DNA from: Actinotalea solisilvae
GTDB lineage: Bacteria; Actinomycetota; Actinomycetes; Actinomycetales; Cellulomonadaceae
Assembly (NCBI RefSeq): GCF_016464425.1
Contig: NZ_JADDKQ010000018.1
Location: 1 to 64,000 of the forward strand
DNA length: 64,000 bases
Direction: 5' to 3'
A program made the position numbers and the translations under genes. Below, in pieces: positions 16,239 through 25,173 of this stretch. Under the pieces are notes generated by a model. That model did no database searches. It was not told the DNA's origin and saw only the letters and a list, made by a program, of their open reading frames with translations. Positions within the stretch are counted from its first letter, which is position 1. Each line of letters opens with the position of its first letter.

Positions 16239-17869
16239 CCGCCGCCCCCGCCCCGGCCCCGGCGCGCCGCTCCGCGCCGCCGTCCGGCGCGCCGGTCGGC
16301 GTCGTGGGCGCGGGCACCATGGGCGCGGGCATCGCGCAGGTCGCGGCGCTCGCCGGGCACCGTGTGGTGCTGCTCGACGCGGCGCCGGGCCGCGCGGAGG
16401 CCGCCGTCGGCCAGGTGGGCCGCGCGCTGCAGCGCCTCACCGAGCGCGGGCGCCTCGACCCTGACCGGGCGGTGGCCGCGCGCGAGGCGCTCGTCGCGGC
16501 GAGGTCCGTGCACGACCTCGCCGGGTGCGCGCTCGTGGTCGAGGCGGCCGTCGAGCGGCTCGACGTCAAGCGCCGGCTGTTCGCGACCCTCGAGGACGTC
16601 GTCGCGCCGTCGTGCGTGCTCGCGACCAACACGTCCTCGCTGTCGGTCGACGACGTCGCCGCGGGCCTGCGCCACCCGGGTCGCGTCGTCGGCATGCACT
16701 TCTTCAACCCGGCGCCGGTCATGCGGCTCGTCGAGGTGGTCCAGGGCGACGCGACGGACCCCGCGGTCGCGGCGCGCGTGGCCGAGGTCGCGCGCGCGTG
16801 GGGCAAGACGCCCGTGCGCGTCGCGTCGACGCCCGGGTTCGTGGTCAACCGTGTCGCGCGGCCGTTCTACGGAGAGGCGCTGCTCGCGCTCGAGGACGGG
16901 CTCGACGCGGCGACCGTCGACGCCGTGCTGCGCGGGTCGGGCGGGTTCCGGATGGGCCCGCTCGAGCTCACCGACCTCATCGGCCAGGACGTCAACCTCG
17001 CCGCGACCCGGTCGGTGTGGGAGCGGCTCGGGCCCGACGCGCGCTACGCGCCGTCGCCCGTGCAGGAGGCGCTCGTCGCCGCGGGGAGCCTGGGCCGCAA
17101 GACGGGCCAGGGCTTCTTCGCGCACGGCGACGGGGCCCGGGACGCGGACCAGGGCCCCGCGCCCGCGACCGACGCCCCGGGCACGCCGCCCGCGCCGGAG
17201 AAGGTGGTCGTCCGCGGGGCCTGGGGGCCCTGGACGTCGCTGTGGCAGCGGGCCGAGGAGGCGGGCGTGGCCGTGCTGGTCGACGGCGCGCTCGACCGCC
17301 GGCCGGGACCGGACGGCGCGCTCGGGTCGGCGACGGGCGGCCCGCCCGCGCGCGTGTGCGAGGCGTCGGCCGAGCTGCCCGGCGGGCTCCTCGTCCCGAC
17401 GGACGGCCGGACCGCGGCGGACCACGCGGCGGCGGCCGGGTGCCCGGTCGTCGTGCTCGACCTCGCGCTCGACGCGGCCGCCGCCGACCGCTTCGCCGTC
17501 GCCGCGTCCCCGGGCTGCCCGCGCGAGCTGCTCGACGCCGCCGTCGGACTCCTGCGCGCGACGGGCGCGGCGGTGACCGTGCTGCCGGACCGGCCCGGCC
17601 TGCTCGTGGCCCGCACCGTCGCGATGCTCGTCGACGAGGCCGCGGTCGTCGTGGAGGCCGGCGTGGCGGCCGCGGCCGACGTCGACGTCGCCATGCGCCT
17701 CGGCGCCGGGTACCCGCTCGGCCCGCTCGAGTGGGGGGACCGGCTCGGGCCCGCGCGCGTGGCCGCGGTGCTCGACGCGGTCGGCGCCGCGACGGGCGAC
17801 CCGCGCTACCGGGTCTCGCGCACGCTGCGCCGGGCCGCGACGACGGGAGGGACGCTGCGTGACCACTGA
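16235..17869 (+). CDS. paaH: 3-hydroxyacyl-CoA dehydrogenase PaaH
   Basis: 544-residue NAD-dependent dehydrogenase that oxidises 3-hydroxyadipyl-CoA to 3-oxoadipyl-CoA. The Rossmann motif is 'GVVGAGTMGAGIAQVAALAGH', followed by 'NTSSLSVDDVA', 'GMHFFNPAPVMRLVEVV' and 'TPGFVVNRVARPFYGEAL'. After an Ala/Pro linker, a second copy of the C-terminal dehydrogenase domain ('PGLLVARTVAMLVDEAAVVVEAGV...MRLGAGYPLGPLEWGDRLG') completes the long PaaH form. GTG start overlaps the E2 stop as GTGA, binding this paa gene to the 2-oxoacid dehydrogenase operon. Confidence 0.92.
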   Translation: MTAAPAPAPARRSAPPSGAPVGVVGAGTMGAGIAQVAALAGHRVVLLDAAPGRAEAAVGQVGRALQRLTERGRLDPDRAVAAREALVAARSVHDLAGCALVVEAAVERLDVKRRLFATLEDVVAPSCVLATNTSSLSVDDVAAGLRHPGRVVGMHFFNPAPVMRLVEVVQGDATDPAVAARVAEVARAWGKTPVRVASTPGFVVNRVARPFYGEALLALEDGLDAATVDAVLRGSGGFRMGPLELTDLIGQDVNLAATRSVWERLGPDARYAPSPVQEALVAAGSLGRKTGQGFFAHGDGARDADQGPAPATDAPGTPPAPEKVVVRGAWGPWTSLWQRAEEAGVAVLVDGALDRRPGPDGALGSATGGPPARVCEASAELPGGLLVPTDGRTAADHAAAAGCPVVVLDLALDAAAADRFAVAASPGCPRELLDAAVGLLRATGAAVTVLPDRPGLLVARTVAMLVDEAAVVVEAGVAAAADVDVAMRLGAGYPLGPLEWGDRLGPARVAAVLDAVGAATGDPRYRVSRTLRRAATTGGTLRDH

Positions 17870-18428
17870 CCTCACGCCCGACCGGGCGGACCCGACGCCG
17901 GCCGCCCCCGACCTCGCCGACGCCGGCGCGACGGACGCCCGCGACCTCGCGCGGCGCTGCGCCGACGCGATGTGGTCCGCGGACCTCGCCAGCCGGCGGC
18001 TCGGCATGCGGATCGACGACGTCGCCCCCGGCCGGGCGACGCTCTCGATGCGGGTCACGGCGGAGATGGTCAACGGCCACGGCACGTGCCACGGCGGCTA
18101 CCTCGCGGTCCTCGCCGACAGCGCCTTCGCGTTCGCGTGCAACACCTACGACGACGTCACGGTCGCCGCGGGGTTCGACATCGTCTTCACCGCGCCCGCG
18201 CACCTCGGGGACGAGCTGGTCGCCGTCGCCGTCGAGCGCGTCCGGCGGGGGCGCAGCGGCGTCTACGACGTGACGCTCACGCGGGTGGGCGGGGCGACGG
18301 GTGCGGGCGACGTCGTGGCCGAGTACCGGGGACGCAGCCGGGCGCTGGGCCGGCCGATGCTCCGCGCGGACGGGACGGCCGACGAGGCCGCGGACCTCCC
18401 GGCAGGCGGGACGGACCCCGGTGCCTGA
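17859..18428 (+). CDS. paaI: Hydroxyphenylacetyl-CoA thioesterase PaaI
   Basis: 189-residue hotdog-fold thioesterase. The catalytic signature '[28 protein letters not shown]' is the classical PaaI motif, with the aspartate in 'LADSAFAFA'. PaaI is thought to rescue CoA trapped as dead-end hydroxyphenylacetyl-CoA. The N-terminal ~35 residues and the C-terminal tail are longer than in E. coli PaaI. GTG start overlaps the paaH end by 11 bases; the downstream thiolase overlaps by 8, so the three are one transcription and translation unit. Confidence 0.9.
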   Translation: MTTDLTPDRADPTPAAPDLADAGATDARDLARRCADAMWSADLASRRLGMRIDDVAPGRATLSMRVTAEMVNGHGTCHGGYLAVLADSAFAFACNTYDDVTVAAGFDIVFTAPAHLGDELVAVAVERVRRGRSGVYDVTLTRVGGATGAGDVVAEYRGRSRALGRPMLRADGTADEAADLPAGGTDPGA

Positions 18429-19623
18429 GGCCTACCTCGTCGCCGGGGCGCGCACGCCGATCGGCCGGTACGGCGGCGCGCTCGCGCCCGTGCGCCCCGA
18501 CGACCTCGCGGCGCACGTCCTGCGCACCGTCACCGAGCGGCTGCCCGACGTCGACTGGGGCGCGCTGGACGACGTCGTCCTGGGCTGCGCCAACCAGGCG
18601 GGCGAGGACAACCGGAACGTGGCGCGCATGGCGGCGCTGCTCGCCGGCCTGCCCGTCGAGGCGCCGGGCGTGACCACCAACCGGCTCTGCGGGTCCGGGC
18701 TCGAGGCCGTCGGCGGCGCGGCGCGGGCGGTCCGCGCGGGCGACGCCGACCTGGTGCTCGCGGGCGGCGTCGAGAGCATGAGCCGCGCGCCGTTCGTCAT
18801 GCCCAAGGCCACGTCGGCGTGGGCGCGCACCGCGGAGGTCTACGACACCACGATGGGCTGGCGCTTCGTCAACCCGCGCCTGCGCGCCCTCCACGGCACG
18901 GACACCATGCCCGAGACGGCCGAGAACCTCGCGCGCGAGCTGGGCATCTCCCGCGAGGACCAGGACGCCTTCGCGCTCCGCTCGCAGGACCGCGCGGCGG
19001 CGGCGGTCGCGAGCGGCCGCCTCGCGCGCGAGATCGTCGCCGTGCCCGTCCCGGGCCCGCGGGGCGAGGAGACGCTGGTCGACACGGACGAGCACCCGCG
19101 CGCGACGTCGCTCGAGGCGCTCGCGCGCCTCCGGCCGCTCGAAGGCGGCGGGACGGTCACCGCGGGCAACGCGTCCGGCATCAACGACGGCGCGTGCGCG
19201 GTGCTCGTCGCGTCGCAGGCCGCCGTCGAGCGGTACGGCCTCGAACCGCTCGCGCGGGTCGGCGGCCTGGCGGCGGCGGGGGTGCCGCCGCGGACGATGG
19301 GCCTCGGGCCCGTGCCCGCGACGCGGCGCCTGCTCGGCCGGGCGGGCCTCGACCTGGCCGACGTCGACGTCGTCGAGCTCAACGAGGCCTTCGCGGCCCA
19401 GGCGCTCGCCGTCCTGCGCACGCTCGGGCTCCCCGACGACGCCGCGCACGTCAACCCGCACGGGGGCGCCATCGCGCTCGGCCACCCGCTCGGGATGAGC
19501 GGCGCGCGGCTCGCGCTGTCGGCCGCGCTGAGCCTCGCGGACCTCGGCCCGGGCCACCGCGCGCTGGTCACGATGTGCGTCGGCGTCGGCCAGGGCGTCG
19601 CGCTGCTCCTCGAGACCCCCTGA
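18421..19623 (+). CDS. paaJ: Beta-ketoadipyl-CoA/3-oxo-dehydrosuberyl-CoA thiolase
   Basis: 400-residue thiolase. Active residues are visible: acyl-accepting Cys90 in '[16 protein letters not shown]', histidine in '[15 protein letters not shown]' and the second cysteine in '[13 protein letters not shown]'. '[16 protein letters not shown]' is the PaaJ/PcaF type sequence. It carries out the two thiolytic steps of phenylacetate catabolism giving acetyl-CoA and succinyl-CoA. The GTG at 18421 lies inside the end of paaI. Last gene of the bkd-paaHIJ operon; 207 bases of unassigned sequence follow before the convergent paaR gene. Confidence 0.92.
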   Translation: MPEAYLVAGARTPIGRYGGALAPVRPDDLAAHVLRTVTERLPDVDWGALDDVVLGCANQAGEDNRNVARMAALLAGLPVEAPGVTTNRLCGSGLEAVGGAARAVRAGDADLVLAGGVESMSRAPFVMPKATSAWARTAEVYDTTMGWRFVNPRLRALHGTDTMPETAENLARELGISREDQDAFALRSQDRAAAAVASGRLAREIVAVPVPGPRGEETLVDTDEHPRATSLEALARLRPLEGGGTVTAGNASGINDGACAVLVASQAAVERYGLEPLARVGGLAAAGVPPRTMGLGPVPATRRLLGRAGLDLADVDVVELNEAFAAQALAVLRTLGLPDDAAHVNPHGGAIALGHPLGMSGARLALSAALSLADLGPGHRALVTMCVGVGQGVALLLETP

Positions 19624-19830
19624 GCAGCCCGCCCCCCGTCGACGCCCTGCACGCCCGCCTCTACCCAGGGGCGCCCGCCCGCGGCGTGCCCGGCCTTCCG
19701 TGGCGACGTGCGGCGCACGGGGCGCGGGGGTCCGGAGTGACGTCACCTGCGGCCACACCTGCCCCACCAGCCCCGTCGGCACCGTGCGCCGCACGTCCTG
19801 GCGGTGCCGGCGGCAGGTGCGACGGGCGGG

Positions 19831-20496
19831 TCAGGTGCGGCGGGCGCGGAGGCCGTCCATGGCGAGCTCGACGACGGCGCGGACGACGTCGCCCCGCCCG
19901 TGGCCGCCGCGGTCGCCGTCGGGCGCGTGGTGGTCGGGGCGGTACCACTCGGTCACCGAGTTGACCATGCCGAACAGCAGGCGCGTGACGAGCCTCGGGT
20001 CGACGTCGTCGCGGATGTCGCCCGCGTCCATGGCGTCGCGGACGAGCTCGGCGAGCCGCGCGTCGACGGCCCGCCGGCGCTCGACCACCTCGCGCTCGAC
20101 GGCGGTGTTCCCGCGCACGCGCAGCAGCAGGGTCACGTAGGGCAGCTCGGCCACGAGGATCTCCGTCGTGCGCCGCAGCACGAGCTCGAGCCGGTCCACG
20201 GGCCCGCCGGCGACGTCGTCGACCTCCTCGAAGACGCCGTCGAGCGCGTCGAGGGCGCGGTTCGTGGCGAGCCGGAGGAGCTCCTCCTTGCCGCTGACGT
20301 GGTGGTAGAACGCCGACTTGGTCAGCCCGCTCGCGCGCGCCAGGTCGGCCATGCTCGCGGCCTCGTAGCCGCGCTCGATGAAGACGCGGGCGACGACCGC
20401 GACGAGGTCGTCCTGCGTGTAGCGCGCGGGCCGGCCGACGGGGCGGGACGGTCCCGCGGCCACCGGCGGCGCGAGCGGTCCGGGCGGCGTTGACAC
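19831..20496 (-). CDS. paaR: TetR family regulator of phenylacetate genes
   Basis: 221-residue repressor. N-terminal TetR helix-turn-helix 'RYTQDDLVAVVARVFIERGYEAASMADLARASGLTKSAFYHHVSGKEELL' and a helical ligand-binding domain. Position divergent from paaA and sequence type fit PaaR of actinobacteria, which is released by phenylacetyl-CoA. GTG start at 20496 is inferred, because upstream in-frame sequence is the paa promoter itself; the paaA -35 box (20490-20495) lies within its first codons. A perfect palindrome at 20522-20535 is the likely operator for both directions. Confidence 0.87.
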   Translation of the reverse strand: MSTPPGPLAPPVAAGPSRPVGRPARYTQDDLVAVVARVFIERGYEAASMADLARASGLTKSAFYHHVSGKEELLRLATNRALDALDGVFEEVDDVAGGPVDRLELVLRRTTEILVAELPYVTLLLRVRGNTAVEREVVERRRAVDARLAELVRDAMDAGDIRDDVDPRLVTRLLFGMVNSVTEWYRPDHHAPDGDRGGHGRGDVVRAVVELAMDGLRARRT

Positions 20497-20517
20497 GCCC
20501 CCAGTCTGCCCTACGAT
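20490..20517 (+). promoter_or_regulatory. Promoter of paaABCDE
   Basis: Consensus -35 TTGACA (20490-20495), a 16-bp spacer and a -10 TACGAT (20512-20517). The near-perfect match to a housekeeping sigma-70 type promoter is rare in this GC-rich window. The -35 box overlaps the start codon of paaR on the other strand and the operator palindrome begins five bases after the -10 box, at the expected transcription start. Confidence 0.72.
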
Positions 20518-20521
20518 GAAT

Positions 20522-20535
20522 AACGAACGTTCGTT
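20522..20535. promoter_or_regulatory. Operator palindrome, probable PaaR site
   Basis: Perfect 14-bp palindrome AACGAACGTTCGTT directly after the -10 box of the paaA promoter. Form and position are those of a TetR-family operator: bound repressor would cover the transcription start. It is 26 bases upstream of the paaR start codon, so autoregulation is likely too. Confidence 0.7.
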
Positions 20536-20548
20536 CAGGAAATGTCGA

Positions 20549-20562
20549 GGGACCTTGGTCCC
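20549..20562. promoter_or_regulatory. Palindrome GGGACCTTGGTCCC
   Basis: Six-base arms GGGACC and GGTCCC around TT, in the paaA leader 17 bases before the start codon. The core GGACCTTGGTCC matches the palindrome of the bkd promoter region (12674-12685) at 11 of 12 bases. It may be a second operator, or a small leader hairpin. Confidence 0.5.
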
Positions 20563-20579
20563 GCAGACGGAGGTCGACG

Positions 20580-21593
20580 ATGACCGCACAGCCCGGCCCT
20601 GCCACGGCCGCCGAGCGCGAGCCCGGGCTCGAGGACGAGCTGCTCGCGCGCTTCGACGCGATGGTCGCCGACGAGCAGCGGGTCGAGCCGCGCGACTGGA
20701 TGCCCGAGGGCTACCGGAAGACGCTCGTCCGCCAGATCGCCCAGCACGCGCACTCCGAGATCATCGGCATGCAGCCCGAGGGCAACTGGATCACGCGCGC
20801 GCCGAGCCTGCGCCGCAAGGCGATCCTCCTCGCCAAGGTCCAGGACGAGGCCGGCCACGGGCTCTACCTGTACGCGGCCGCGGAGACGCTCGGCGTCGAC
20901 CGCGAGGACCTCCTCGACCTGCTCCACACGGGCCGCCAGAAGTACTCGAGCATCTTCAACTACCCCACGCTGACCTGGGCGGACATGGGCGCGATCGGCT
21001 GGCTCGTCGACGGCGCGGCGATCACGAACCAGGTGCCGCTGTGCCGCTGCTCCTACGGCCCGTACGGCCGCGCGATGGTGCGCATCTGCAAGGAGGAGTC
21101 CTTCCACCAGCGCCAGGGCTTCGAGATCCTGCACACCCTCGCGCACGGCACCCCCGCGCAGAAGGCCATGGCGCAGGACGCCGTCGACCGGTTCTGGTGG
21201 CCGTCGCTCATGATGTTCGGCCCGCCCGACGCCGACTCCCCGCACTCGGCGCAGTCGATGGCCTGGGGCATCAAGCGCTTCAGCAACGACGACCTGCGCC
21301 AGCGCTTCGTCGACATGATCGTCCCGCAGGCGCAGGTGCTCGGCCTCACGCTGCCCGACCCGGACCTGCGCTGGGACGAGGCGTCCGGCCACTGGCGCTT
21401 CGGCGCGATCGACTGGTCCGAGCTCGACCGCGTCATCCGCGGTGACGGCCCGTGCAACGCGCAGCGCATGGAGCGCCGCCGTACCGCGCACGAGGAGGGC
21501 GCGTGGGTGCGCGAGTCGGCCATGGCCTACGCCGCCAAGCACGCGCACGACGCCGTCCGGTCGCCCGCCGGCGCCGAGGGGGCCGCGGCATGA
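20580..21593 (+). CDS. paaA: Phenylacetyl-CoA epoxidase subunit PaaA
   Basis: 337-residue catalytic di-iron subunit of the ring 1,2-phenylacetyl-CoA epoxidase. Carboxylate/histidine ligands are visible in '[19 protein letters not shown]', '[18 protein letters not shown]' and '[17 protein letters not shown]', the expected E/ExxH pairs. It activates the aromatic ring with O2 and electrons from PaaE. ATG 20580 follows CGGAGGTCGACG, a strong ribosome site. First gene of paaABCDE plus an enoyl-CoA hydratase, all joined by 1-4 base overlaps. Confidence 0.96.
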   Translation: MTAQPGPATAAEREPGLEDELLARFDAMVADEQRVEPRDWMPEGYRKTLVRQIAQHAHSEIIGMQPEGNWITRAPSLRRKAILLAKVQDEAGHGLYLYAAAETLGVDREDLLDLLHTGRQKYSSIFNYPTLTWADMGAIGWLVDGAAITNQVPLCRCSYGPYGRAMVRICKEESFHQRQGFEILHTLAHGTPAQKAMAQDAVDRFWWPSLMMFGPPDADSPHSAQSMAWGIKRFSNDDLRQRFVDMIVPQAQVLGLTLPDPDLRWDEASGHWRFGAIDWSELDRVIRGDGPCNAQRMERRRTAHEEGAWVRESAMAYAAKHAHDAVRSPAGAEGAAA

Positions 21594-21937
21594 CCGACGC
21601 CCGCCCCACCTCCGCACCCACCGTGACGCCCGTGGCGCCCCCAGCACCCCGCACGCCCCACGGCTGGCCGCTGTGGGAGGTCTTCGTGCGCGCGCGGCGC
21701 GGCCTGTCGCACCAGCACGCGGGCAGCCTGCACGCGCCCGACGCCGCGATGGCGCTGCGCAACGCGCGCGACGTCTACACGCGCCGGGGCGAGGGCGTGT
21801 CGATCTGGGTCGTCCGGTCGAGCGACGTCGTCGCGTCGAGCCCGGACGAGAAGGACCCCTTCTTCGACCCCGCGATGGACAAGGCCTACCGGCACCCGAC
21901 GTTCTACGAGGTGCCCGAGGGGGTCGAGCACCTGTGA
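21590..21937 (+). CDS. paaB: Phenylacetyl-CoA epoxidase subunit PaaB
   Basis: 115-residue small subunit needed for assembly of the epoxidase. The family sequence '[55 protein letters not shown]' is unmistakable. The N-terminal ~25 residues are a Thr/Pro-rich extension compared with E. coli PaaB. ATG overlaps the paaA stop as ATGA. No catalytic residues; structural role inferred from the family. Confidence 0.95.
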   Translation: MTDARPTSAPTVTPVAPPAPRTPHGWPLWEVFVRARRGLSHQHAGSLHAPDAAMALRNARDVYTRRGEGVSIWVVRSSDVVASSPDEKDPFFDPAMDKAYRHPTFYEVPEGVEHL

Positions 21938-22740
21938 GCGCCGAGGTCGCCGGCCCGAGCCGCACGACGTCGCCCGCCTTCTCCGGGCACGAGGCGCAGC
22001 AACCGCTCGTCGCCTACGCGCTGGGGCTGGGCGACGACGCGCTCGTCCTGGCCCAGCGCCTCGGCGAGTGGATCACGCGCGCGCCGCAGATCGAGGAGGA
22101 CATCGCCCTCGGCAACATCGCGCTCGACCTGCTCGGCCAGGCCCGCACGCTGCTCACGTATGCGGGCGACGTCGAGGGCCGCGGCCGCGACGAGGACGCG
22201 CTCACCTACCTGCGCGACGAGCGCGAGTTCCGCAACGTCACGCTCGTCGAGGTCCCGAACGGCGACTTCGCGGTGACCATGGCCCGCCAGCTCGTCTTCT
22301 CGGCCTACCAGTGCGAGCTCTACGCCGCGCTGGTCGCGAGCGCCGACCCGACGCTCGCCGCGCTCGCCGGCAAGGCCGTCAAGGAGGTCCGCTACCACCG
22401 CGACCACGCGACCCAGTGGGTGCTGCGCCTCGGCGACGGCACGCCCGAGGCGCACGTGCGCATGCAGGCGGGCCTCGAGCGCGTCTGGCCGTACGTCGAC
22501 GAGCTGTTCGCGACCGACCTCGCCGTGGAGGCGCTGCCGGACGTCGCCGTCGACCCCGCGTCGCTGCGGCCCGCGTGGACCGCGTACGTCGAGGGCGTCC
22601 TCGCCGACGCCACGCTCGACGTCCCGGCGCCGACGTGGCACGCGCGCGGCGGCCGCGCCGGCCTGCACAGCGAGCACCTCGGCCACCTGCTGCCGGAGAT
22701 GCAGCACCTGCACCGCGCGCACCCGGGGGCGACGTGGTGA
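21934..22740 (+). CDS. paaC: Phenylacetyl-CoA epoxidase subunit PaaC
   Basis: 268-residue ferritin-like structural partner of PaaA; the A/C heterodimer is the core of the epoxidase. It shows 'LGEWITRAPQIEEDIALGNIALDLLGQARTLL', 'MARQLVFSAYQCELYAAL' and 'KAVKEVRYHRDHATQWVLRLGDGT', as in PaaC. GTG start overlaps the paaB stop as GTGA. The C-terminal region 'WHARGGRAGLHSEHLGHLLPEMQHLHRAHPGATW' is complete, so the gene is intact. Confidence 0.95.
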   Translation: MSAEVAGPSRTTSPAFSGHEAQQPLVAYALGLGDDALVLAQRLGEWITRAPQIEEDIALGNIALDLLGQARTLLTYAGDVEGRGRDEDALTYLRDEREFRNVTLVEVPNGDFAVTMARQLVFSAYQCELYAALVASADPTLAALAGKAVKEVRYHRDHATQWVLRLGDGTPEAHVRMQAGLERVWPYVDELFATDLAVEALPDVAVDPASLRPAWTAYVEGVLADATLDVPAPTWHARGGRAGLHSEHLGHLLPEMQHLHRAHPGATW

Positions 22741-23276
22741 CCCTCACCGACCGCCCCGCCGCGCCGGCCGCCGCGACCCGCGCGGACGTCGACCGCCTGC
22801 GCGCGGTCGCGGGCGCCGTCCCGGACCCGGAGATCCCGGTCCTCACCCTCGACGACCTCGGCATCGTCCGCGGGCTCGACGTCGCCGCCGACGGGACCGT
22901 CGAGGTCACGCTCACGCCCACCTACACGGGCTGCCCGGCGACCGCGGTCATCGCCGCCGACGTCGAGGCGGCCCTGCGCGCGGCGGGCGCCGAGCCCGTC
23001 GTCGTGCGCACCGTGCTCGCGCCCGCGTGGACGACCGACTGGATGAGCGACGCCGGCCGAGCCAAGCTCCTCGCGTTCGGCATCGCGCCGCCCGGGGCGT
23101 GCCACGCGCCGGCCGGCGCGGGCACCGCGCCCGTCGCGCTCGCGCTCACGGCGCGCTGCCCGCGGTGCGGCTCGACCCGCACGCGCGAGATCAGCCGCTT
23201 CGGCTCGACGCCGTGCAAGGCCCTGTGGGCCTGCCGCGACTGCGCCGAGCCCTTCGACGCGTTCAAGGCGATCTGA
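22737..23276 (+). CDS. paaD: PaaD, Fe-S/metal maturation protein of the epoxidase
   Basis: 179-residue protein with an N-terminal MIP18/DUF59 domain ('VPDPEIPVLTLDDLGIVRGLDV...LTPTYTGCPATAVIAADVEAAL') and a C-terminal zinc ribbon with paired cysteines ('CPRCGSTRTREISRFGSTPCKALWACRDCAEPF'). PaaD is needed for maturation of the epoxidase or its reductase rather than for catalysis. GTG start overlaps the paaC stop; another GTG lies one codon upstream. Immediately precedes paaE with a TGATG junction. Confidence 0.93.
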   Translation: MTLTDRPAAPAAATRADVDRLRAVAGAVPDPEIPVLTLDDLGIVRGLDVAADGTVEVTLTPTYTGCPATAVIAADVEAALRAAGAEPVVVRTVLAPAWTTDWMSDAGRAKLLAFGIAPPGACHAPAGAGTAPVALALTARCPRCGSTRTREISRFGSTPCKALWACRDCAEPFDAFKAI

Positions 23277-24397
23277 TGGCCGGGGCGACGGACACCGCGG
23301 TGCCCGTCGGGGCGACCCCGCGCCGGCACGCCGTCTTCCACGCGTTGCGCGTCGCGTCGGTCGACCGGCTCACCGACGACGCCGTCGCGGTGACGTTCGA
23401 CGTGCCGCCCGACCTGCGCGAGGAGTTCCGCTTCCGCGCCGGCCAGCACCTCACGGTGCGGGCGCCGACCCTCCCGGGCGACGTGCGCCGCAACTACTCG
23501 ATCTGCGCGCCCGCGACGGGCGACCTCGTGCGGATCGGCGTCAAGCGCGTGCCCGACGGCGCCTTCTCGACCTACGTCACGGAGCACCTCGCCCCGGGGG
23601 ACGTGCTCGAGGTCATGACCCCGACGGGCACGTTCTCGCCCGACCTCGACCCGACCCGCGCGCGGCGCTACGTCGCGGTCGCGGCGGGCTCGGGCATCAC
23701 GCCCGTCCTGTCCATCCTCGCGACCGCGCTCGAGGTCGAGCCGGCCAGCACGGCGGCGCTCGTCCTGGTCAACCGGCGGGCGGCGACGATCATGTTCCTC
23801 GAGGAGCTCGAGGACCTCAAGGACACCTACCCCGACCGCTTCCAGCTCGTCCACGTGCTGCACGAGGAGGCGTCGGAGGTCGAGCTGCTCTCGGGCCGGC
23901 TCGACGTGGAGCGGCTGCACCGCATCCTCGACACGCTCCTGCCGGTGGAGGACGTCGACGAGTGGTACCTGTGCGGCCCGCTGCTGCTCACCGACGCCGT
24001 CCGCGGCGCGCTGCTCGAGCGGGGCGTCGACGCCGCCCACGTGCACCGCGAGCTCTTCCACGTCGGGGACGCGCCGGCACCCCGCCGCGCCCGCCCGGCG
24101 ACCGAGAGCGCGCAGGACGGCGCCGAGGTGACGGTCCTGCTCGACGGCCGCTCGACGACCTTCCGCCTGCCGCGCGACGGCGTCTCGGTGCTCGAGGCGA
24201 CGCTCGCCGCGCGCCCCGACGCCCCCTTCGCGTGCAAGAACGGCGTGTGCGGCACGTGCCGGGCGCGCGTCGTCGAGGGCGCGGTCGAGATGGACACCAA
24301 CTACGCGCTCGAGCCCGAGGAGACCGCACGCGGCGTCGTGCTCACGTGCCAGTCGCACCCCGTCACCGACCGCCTCGTCGTGGACTACGACCGGTGA
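23276..24397 (+). CDS. paaE: Phenylacetyl-CoA epoxidase reductase PaaE
   Basis: 373-residue electron-transfer subunit. The FAD-binding domain has 'RRNYSICAPATGD', the NAD(P)H domain 'VAAGSGITPVLSILATAL' and 'EWYLCGPLLLTDAVRGAL', and the C-terminal plant-type ferredoxin has 'CKNGVCGTCRARVVEG...VLTCQSHP', giving all four cluster cysteines. It passes NADPH electrons to the PaaA di-iron site. ATG shares its A with the paaD stop (TGATG). Confidence 0.95.
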   Translation: MAGATDTAVPVGATPRRHAVFHALRVASVDRLTDDAVAVTFDVPPDLREEFRFRAGQHLTVRAPTLPGDVRRNYSICAPATGDLVRIGVKRVPDGAFSTYVTEHLAPGDVLEVMTPTGTFSPDLDPTRARRYVAVAAGSGITPVLSILATALEVEPASTAALVLVNRRAATIMFLEELEDLKDTYPDRFQLVHVLHEEASEVELLSGRLDVERLHRILDTLLPVEDVDEWYLCGPLLLTDAVRGALLERGVDAAHVHRELFHVGDAPAPRRARPATESAQDGAEVTVLLDGRSTTFRLPRDGVSVLEATLAARPDAPFACKNGVCGTCRARVVEGAVEMDTNYALEPEETARGVVLTCQSHPVTDRLVVDYDR

Positions 24398-25173
24398 GCG
24401 ACGTCGTCGTCACCGAGCGGCGCGGCCCGGCGCTGCTCGTCGGCCTGCACCGGCCCGCCAAGCACAACGCGCTCGACGAGGCCATGGTCGACGCGCTGCA
24501 CACGGTCCTCCGCGACGCCGCCACCGCGCCGTGCGTGCTCGTCGTCCACTCGACCACGCCGGGCATGTTCGTGGCGGGCGCCGACATCGCCGAGCTGCTC
24601 GAGCGCGACGCCGACGACGCGCGCCGCCAGATCAACGCGACGCTCTTCGACGCGCTCGAGCACCACCCGTGGCCGACCGTCGCGGCCGTCGACGGGCCGG
24701 CGCTCGGCGGTGGCTGCGAGCTCGCGCTCGCGTGCGACCTGAGGATCGCCTCGCCGCGGGCCCGGTTCGCGCAGCCCGAGCCGGCGCTCGGCATCGTCGC
24801 CGCCGCCGGAGCCCACTGGCGCCTGCCCCAGGCCGTGGGCCTGCCGATGGCGCGACGCATGCTCTACACGGGCGAGGTCCTCGACGCCGACGCCGCGCTC
24901 GCGGCCGGGCTCGTCGCGTCGCTCCACGCGCCGGACGCCCTGCTCGACGCCGCCGTCGGGCTCGCCGAGCGCATCGCGACGCGGTCGTGGCGCGCGCTCG
25001 AGCTCACCAAGCTCGCGCTGCGCGCGCACCGCCCCGCCACCACCGCGCTCGACGCCGAGTCGCAGGCCGAGCTCTTCGAGAGCGACGACAAGCGCGAGCG
25101 CATGACGCGGTTCCTCGACGAGCGCGAGCGCCGGCGCCGCGAGCGCGACGCTACGACCGGGGCGCGAGGATGA
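24394..25173 (+). CDS. paaF: Enoyl-CoA hydratase/isomerase, PaaF-like
   Basis: 259-residue crotonase-fold enzyme: 'LHRPAKHNALDEAMVDAL', oxyanion hole 'FVAGADIAELL', second oxyanion strand 'VAAVDGPALGGGCELALACDLRIAS' and 'FAQPEPALGIVAAAGAHWRLPQAVG'. Both catalytic acid positions (E in 'GGCELALACD', E in 'QPEPALG') fit true enoyl-CoA hydratases, which supports the hydration role (PaaF) over the isomerase (PaaG), although I cannot be sure. GTG overlaps the paaE stop as GTGA. Its last 23 bases overlap the end of the convergent thioesterase gene. Confidence 0.85.
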   Translation: MSDVVVTERRGPALLVGLHRPAKHNALDEAMVDALHTVLRDAATAPCVLVVHSTTPGMFVAGADIAELLERDADDARRQINATLFDALEHHPWPTVAAVDGPALGGGCELALACDLRIASPRARFAQPEPALGIVAAAGAHWRLPQAVGLPMARRMLYTGEVLDADAALAAGLVASLHAPDALLDAAVGLAERIATRSWRALELTKLALRAHRPATTALDAESQAELFESDDKRERMTRFLDERERRRRERDATTGARG

